From NCBI RefSeq assembly GCF_030463535.1, contig NC_132878.1:33249761-33313760 (forward strand): 64,000 bases of DNA, given 5' to 3'. The position numbers and the translations under genes were made by a program. This document shows, piece by piece, positions 58,601 to 64,000 of the stretch; within the stretch, counting starts at the first letter, position 1, and each line of letters opens with the position of its first letter. The notes under the pieces are model-generated. The model was not told where the DNA came from and did no database searches. It worked only from the letters and a program-made list of their open reading frames with translations. This stretch comes from Salminus brasiliensis (lineage: Eukaryota > Chordata > Actinopteri > Characiformes > Bryconidae).

Positions 58601-60642
58601 CAGTGTAGGAGGGTTTAAAGGCATGTACAGAGTGGATGAGCATAAATCCACCCCCTAGGCCATACGTACACAGGCCGGTACATATATCTCCAGCACGCAG
58701 GCCATTTAGGGTCAACACACACCCTGACAGATAACATAACTCCATAAAGAGTAAACGCAGACATTCTGGAGCCAAAATCACCAACATGCTGACCTGTACA
58801 GAAGTAAGAAACACTCATTGAGGGAATGAGGATTTGCCACAGTTTGCAAACTATATCTTCAGTGAATATTTTTGGAAAGCAGGATTTCTCAGTATTTATG
58901 AAGCTGGATAACTTGTCCATTAGGAATACCCCTGAGCTCCTATTGGACAGCTTTGAGCAGCCCTAAATTGTGTCATTATGTTATTTATTGCTTTTCTTAT
59001 TTACCATAGTGTAGTGCTACCAGCGCTGGGAGAGTGAAGGCTAGCACATATACTTCTTCAGAGCATGCATTTATTGATTTATTTTTACTGCCACTAATGC
59101 AGTGCAATGATGACTACCAGTTCTGCAGCCTAGGCTAACATATGCCTGCATTAGATGGCGCCAGTGTGCTAAGACATCTTTCTGCTTCTGTTCCTGTTGT
59201 TTTGCTTTGCTCTGCGTATAAGGTGGGAAATTCTCACCTGCAGAAATGATGTTCTTGAGTGTTGGATACTCTACATAAACGGTTATTACAAAACCCTTGC
59301 TCAGAGAAATGGAGGAGAACAAACAACTTCACATCACTGTGTCGCATTTTCATTATAATTTAGATGATTCATTTAGGGCTCATGTTGACCTGTTAACACA
59401 ACAGTAACTTCTGATGGAAATCAACATGATATAATATGGCTGAATCCCAATTGCATACTACACACTACTACTATAAGGTATATGCTATGCACTAATCTTA
59501 ATATTGTGGGTTTGACAGTGTGTATATGCAAGGTATATACTATGTACTGTACTCTTAAAAGCAAAGGTTAAGTACACAAAGTTTTAATGTACTAACTAGG
59601 GCTGTACAACATTGCAAAAAACTGACATGGCAAAATAAATATTTTCTGCATTGTATATTGCGATATTTAAAATATACATTTTTAAACAGTTTTCACCAGA
59701 AGTCAATGATCCGACTTGTCATTATATAAAAAATGCACTCATTGTATCCAAGAGTAAAATACTGGGCAAACAATACTGGGCAGCTCTGGTAGATATGTCA
59801 TGTGTCAGATATGTCAACAAGAAGAACAGTGTGGATTTACATTTTCTATCAAGCAGCAAAAAACTTGTTCATCACGTGTTTGATATAATTTTACATTATT
59901 ATTATTCATTACAACGCGAGTAGCTCCTCCCTTTCTGTTTCGCATTGCATTGTGGGGTAATGTCCATAGTCACCACACTCAAGAACGGTTCTTAGCTATT
60001 TAAATATACTCAACTGTGACACTTTTATCTATTTAACATACTTCAAACTAGTTAGTATTAGTAATTAGTATGCAATTGGGACACACCAGATCTCTTGTTT
60101 TTACTTATAAACCCTAACAAAGTCTAAAGTGCGCTTTCTACACAAATTCTGCTCTTTTTTCCAGTTCAAATAAAAATACAAAATAATCCAAATCGAATTA
60201 CACCAAGCTTTTGTTATTGTTTGCAATAACTGCATCCTCTAAGGCGGTTTACACTCCTCGTTTGTTTGGGTGCCTATCTTTAACATCCTTAACGGTCTGT
60301 ACGTGAGAATCTTGTGCTGCAGGAATCACGCGAGTGCCTGTGAAGAGTGAAATGTTGAACAGTCAGTACAGCGCTGCCCTGAGGGCTCGAGTTATCTGGC
60401 TAGCTGAGAAATCCTGCTTCATCAAGCATCCCTGTGTGCTCGTTCTTCACCACTCATTCTGCTGTTTGCTTTAAGTGACTCTGGGCTCTCCTGTGTGTTG
60501 TGTTTCAGTGATTTTGAACTGCAGAAGAAGACTATCCGTCTTGGCTGTGTTCGGAGGGCTGCTGTTAGAGATGTGTGTGTCACACGCTTTACAAAAACTG
60601 CAGCTAAACTCACAGGACTACCTGCCGGACCTGTACACCTGA
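53078..60642 (+). CDS. arv1: ARV1 lipid/sterol homeostasis protein
   Basis: Five coding exons at GT-AG sites in phase: 53078-53173, 55306-55425, 56548-56701, 58317-58538 and 60509-60642 (726 nt, 241 aa; human 271, the difference being the shorter N-terminus). Residues 1-65 form the ARV1 homology domain with the zinc-ribbon-like cysteines C8-x-x-C11 and C32-x-x-C35 ([29 protein letters not shown]). Next come [20 protein letters not shown] and [13 protein letters not shown], then hydrophobic segments ([52 protein letters not shown]). ARV1 is an ER membrane protein implicated in sterol trafficking and GPI-anchor synthesis. The start is the ATG in AGGATGG; the upstream in-frame TTG is not needed. 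The acceptor of exon 4 sits in a TG-rich tract. Confidence 0.95.
53525..53787 (-). repeat. SINE family B fused to a tRNA-Lys 3' half
   Basis: On the minus strand the insert begins with the 3' half of a tRNA-Lys(CTT) (53744-53787). It continues with a short T-rich trailer, then the family B SINE (GGTGGCTCAGCGGTTAGAGC, TTGTGGGTTCGATTCCCG) and its tail to 53525. The pentamer ATGGT flanks the whole insert on both sides (53520-53524 and about 53788-53793), so tRNA half and SINE entered together. Confidence 0.65.
53744..53791 (-). pseudogene. tRNA-Lys(CTT) pseudogene, 3' half
   Basis: Minus strand GACCCTTAATCTC is the anticodon arm with anticodon CTT. GGTCGTGGGTTCGAGTCCCA gives the variable region and T arm with a full GGTTCGAGTCC box B, and CGTTGGGCG is the 3' acceptor arm. 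The D arm and 5' acceptor strand are absent, so it cannot form a tRNA. It is the upstream part of the SINE insert. Confidence 0.8.
54426..55305 (+). other. arv1 intron 1, distal part
   Basis: AT-rich, with short repeated phrases such as TTAGGTAGTTA at 54888-54920. No exon or known element was recognised. Confidence 0.6.
56702..58316 (+). other. arv1 intron 3
   Basis: It contains (GTT)n at 57340-57360, A-runs at 57216-57229 and 57430-57449, and a CTCF-like word AACAGGGGGCG at about 57531-57541. The acceptor region is GTGTAAGTGTGTGTGTGTGT followed by TGTCAG. Confidence 0.65.
58539..60508 (+). other. arv1 intron 4
   Basis: It starts with the donor GTAAATATATAC and runs directly into a (CA)n microsatellite (58548-58598). 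The rest is AT-rich, with an 'agggctgtacaacattgcaaaa' phrase at 59608 that looks like a DNA-transposon edge. No exon was recognised. Confidence 0.65.
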
Positions 60643-63600
60643 ACCGGTTACACCGCCGTGACTGTGTAGCGTACTGGTGGCAGCTAAGGGAACACTACCA
60701 GTCGGCAGCTCCTAAGACGTTTTGCACTGCCTTTGCAGCAATAAGTTGTGGAAGTGTGTCAAAAACCAACTAGGTGCCTTTTGCCTAATAATGCATGCCT
60801 GCCTCTAGGACTGTTTATTCATTGCTTTGGATCACACTAGCAGTGACAAGGACAACAGCTGCTTCTCCTGGAATCCACGATAACATAAGAATATTAAAAA
60901 TGTGAGTGCATACAGCTTGCTGCATAACTTTACAGGATTTTTACAGTTGTACCTAAATCTCACAAATGGTAACTTTTTAGAAGAAGGGAAAAACACTTAA
61001 ATGTAATGTAGGTTAAGGTCAGTAAATTTCTGAATGACCTCATGATCGCATTTTGATGTGCCAGTGTACGCAGGAGGGTACCTCAAACCTACGGAGCAAG
61101 GAAGGTAAAGCTTGGAAGTAAGCAGGGATCCATGCTAGGCTAGAAGCTGATGCTAGCTGACCAGTTTTACCATCTGCTCCCTCAAAAACAAACTGGACTA
61201 CCTCATAGTATAGCTAATCTTACAGCAGAATAGAACTCAGAAATGCAGTTTGCGGACGCTAAACCCGAGCAAGATAGCTGCACACCATAGCAAGTGGACA
61301 GCAGTTATTCAGGAAAACGTGTTGTAACCTGTTACAGTGCTAAGCTGTGTTAGGCTAGTCAAGGCTAGGGTAGGCTAGGCCAAGCAGCTCCAGTGGGCCA
61401 TGGTGCTGCTGTAAACCAACCCCCATACAAAAAAGTCATTGTGTTTTATTCTGAGACAAAATAACAAGGGTTTAAATGAGCATCTAAAATTGTCAGCAAA
61501 GTCAAAGGCTTAATTATACACCAAAAAATTATAATAATAATAAAAAAAATTGATACTAAATAAATGTATTCTTTGACCTTCAATGGATTTTCATCTTCAA
61601 TGGAAAATCTATGTAATGCACAGACAGGCTTAAACCTTAGCTGTTCTTTACATTGTGTGAACGCTACATAAGGCATAGACCCATAGAAAACAGTCCAAAA
61701 TTGAAATGCTCTTAATGTACATTTCAAATTTTCCTCCTTCAGTTGCCGTGAGTTTTTGTTATGACTGTAAAAAGAAGCGCTAAGAATGATCAACCAACCT
61801 TCAGCTGCATGTGTGTGTAGGAACACTTTTACGTAATCTTTGTTCCAGGCAGGAGGGAGAAAACCGTGCCAGCTTGCCCCATTACATATGTCGATGAAGG
61901 CAGAGGGCAGAATCCTGTGCGTGTTTACGGAGTTTTCAGAGGGGCTGCTGCACATTCCTGAGGTCATTTGTCAAATTCTTGCCAATTAGCTTCACTGAGC
62001 TGCAGACATTTAGCCAAACACACTGCAGATGTTGGCCTGTGCCTACAGCACACACTCCTATTCATTAACCTCTGCCATGCTTCACAATCCTAATGTGATT
62101 CTGTACACTGAATAAAATATGTATAAAGCTATTTTGTTTACAAATCAGCAGTCTGTGTATATCTGTTACGAACCTGTCTGCAGGAGGTGGCTTTGCAGAC
62201 ACCGATTAAACCAGGTTTCAGACCGAGTTCCTCTGTTCTTGGTGGTGGGAGGGTTCTTTATTCTAAACCCCTTGTTCCTCCCGCTGGCTGAGCTTAATCT
62301 GTGTCTGGAAATACTTGGAGCTCATTGACTGTTTTTGAGGATTAGCTGTTCTGCTACGCCACCCAACATTGTTTTGCAGATTCTCATTCAGGAATTCTGC
62401 ATTTACACCAGGACACACTTCAGAGATACACTTTAAAGGAGTAGTTTGACAAAATAATGAATGAGCTTGATGATCACTGACCTCAGATGCAGTCGATCAA
62501 CAAAGCTATGTTTGATATCTGAAATTTGCTTTTTGTAGTTTACAATGAGAGACGCTAGGCTAATGTTGCTAACAAACACTGTCACCAATCTCCAAAAACC
62601 TCTTTATTTGTTTCACACAGAAAATCATTTACATTTACATTAATGGCATTTTAGATGACGCTCTTATCCAGAGCGACTTACAAGGTTACTCATATTGCAG
62701 AGGCGGGCCTATGTAGTGTTCGGAGTCTTGCCCAGTGACTCTTATTAATGTAGCGCAGCACAGTCAGACCGAGAATCAAACCCCAGTCTCCTACATGGCG
62801 TGATGATCATTGACGGGTGTTATCTGTTGCACCACACCAACAACACAGACAAATTAATGTGGTTTAGACCAGAGTATGGCCCTGTCCCATTACTCTTGCA
62901 CCCTCGTACCTCTCGTTTGCACATTCCCACTAGGTGTGCATGTTCCACAGCGATCCAGTGACATTCCTTGCATTAACCATCCAAAAAATGGAGAAAAGAG
63001 ACTCTCAAAGTGTTTTACTTGCTATAGTGATATTGAAGTCTTATTATTCTTGAAATGGTTCTCTGCCACTGACCACTCATGCAGTTTAGCAGCAAGTGTG
63101 TCCCAATTCTGCTCTAAACTCTTTCGACACCTTTAAAGCTCAAGCCCCCTTTTCCTGCCCTTCGACAACTTCATAAAAGTGCACTTCCAGGCGCTGCTTA
63201 AGGCTTAGGCCCTGTCCCAATTCTCGCCTTATGATTTCACCTTGGTTAGACAAGTTACCTTACAACAACATACGTATTGTTGCATTCTAGTGTGTGTGTT
63301 ATTGTCCCGTACTTTGTGCTCAGCTTTCAACAGCACTAACATTTAGCAGCATTAAAAACGCATGGCTTAACCAAGTCTAATATGACTGCTAATACACCAC
63401 TGGCTTGTGTTTCATTGTTCTAAAAAGGTCTAAGTTCATTACTTCACTGTAATGATGATGTAGCCTCTGCTCATTAGCATCAGCAATAATTTAGCCGAAA
63501 TGTTCACAAGTCGTCATCCAGCCTGGTTTCTGAGTACATCCCTGTACCTGCGAGGCTGAGGACTACACTTTGTATAAGTAGGAGAAATGGAGCAGTAAAG

Positions 63601-64000
63601 CATTGTGGCTAAGGGGCTGATGTAGGGGAGAGCCAGGCTAAAGCTAAGCTGATGCTGATCTTTAGCTGTGGATCACAGACTGCACCCTTTGCAGGACAGG
63701 AATATTTACTGCGATGAATCAAAGAAAGGAAGGCTGGTAATGCTTATATACTAGGACTCCTGGGCCTGGATGGCTGTGGCAAAACTGGGGTTTGCACTGT
63801 TGTTTCCTGATGATGCAGCCAACGCAAAATTCCAGGCGTCAAGATACCTGCTAATACGCTACAGTCTTATAAATAATTGTGTTTTTTGGAGGAACAGTTA
63901 TTCCCCAGCAGATATTCAACATATGTTCATTGGTTAAAACTGCAAGCCATATGTTTCTTGCACTTGCTTAATATAAGACACCACGGGACTTGCGCAAGTT
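60643..64000. other. Intergenic right flank
   Basis: It begins with the arv1 3' UTR; poly(A) signal candidates are ATTAAA at 60893 and AATAAA at 62110. A family A SINE is at 62627-62844. Repeated CCCTGTCCCA phrases at 62880 and 63211 suggest the ends of a further DNA element. The 173-codon minus-strand open frame at 61446-61967 shows no known domain. I recognise no gene. Confidence 0.5.
62627..62844 (-). repeat. tRNA-derived SINE, family A
   Basis: Third copy of the family, reverse orientation. It has a body (GATGACGCTCTTATCCAGAG), a degenerate box B and the head GGTGTGGTGCAACAGATAAC on the minus strand. Confidence 0.75.

Noticed and set aside
61446-61967. 173-codon minus-strand open frame, the longest non-repeat frame at the right edge
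   Set aside because: No recognisable family; the C-terminal part is an AT-rich run translating to isoleucines. No splice partners were found. Not supported as a gene, though conservation was not tested.
1-64000. CRISPR arrays, bacterial operons, rRNA genes or viral genomes
   Set aside because: None seen. The gene structure is plainly that of a vertebrate, and the only regular arrays are minisatellites without spacers.

Overview
The window is nuclear DNA of a ray-finned (teleost) fish. Genes are split into short exons separated by long AT-rich introns. The DNA is full of Tc1-like transposon relics, TIR elements, tRNA-derived SINEs and CA/TG microsatellites. The gene order ttc13-arv1, head to head, matches the vertebrate arrangement I know from human 1q42. 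No six-frame ORF corresponds to a whole gene; the four genes below were assembled by joining exons at splice sites with consistent reading phase and by recognising the protein families.

Layout, left to right. 1-8631: no gene recognised; it holds a decayed Tc1-like element (3090-4525), a TIR element (4803-5288) and transposase relics. 8632-16757 (+): clec11a, a secreted C-type lectin growth factor, four coding exons, 308 aa. 16758-20324: repeat-rich spacer. 20325-33173 (-): a selenoprotein L (SelL) gene, seven inferred coding exons plus a SECIS element in the 3' UTR region. 34804-52869 (-): ttc13, 23 coding exons, 826 aa. 53078-60642 (+): arv1, five coding exons, 241 aa. The ttc13 and arv1 start codons are 208 bp apart and share a compact promoter that carries two opposed ACTACAAT motifs. 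60643-64000: no gene recognised.

The main discovery candidate is the SelL gene. SelL is a thioredoxin-fold/peroxiredoxin-like-2 selenoprotein of aquatic animals whose redox motif is U-x-x-U (two selenocysteines). Here the motif exon reads Arg-His-Phe-Gly-[TAA]-Leu-Pro-[TGA]-Arg-Asp-His. The second position is the expected Sec codon TGA, but the first is the ordinary stop TAA. Everything else checked in the conserved core is intact: splice sites, phase, downstream frame and a near-ideal type II SECIS 1.3 kb past the stop. The only plausible start codon is a GTG in good Kozak context. Either this is a very young loss of function, or a segregating allele or assembly error, or the codon is handled in an unexpected way.

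Other notable structures are a 2.06-kb array of a 16-bp G-rich minisatellite inside the SelL gene, next to an unrelated 20-bp minisatellite; UG-repeat tracts built into three splice acceptors; a GC-AG intron in ttc13; a conserved RGD motif in clec11a; a hAT-type MITE with a perfect 8-bp target duplication; and a SINE fused to the 3' half of a tRNA-Lys. The genes do not form a pathway. arv1 acts in sterol/lipid homeostasis at the ER, ttc13 is a poorly characterised TPR protein, clec11a is extracellular, and SelL is a redox protein.
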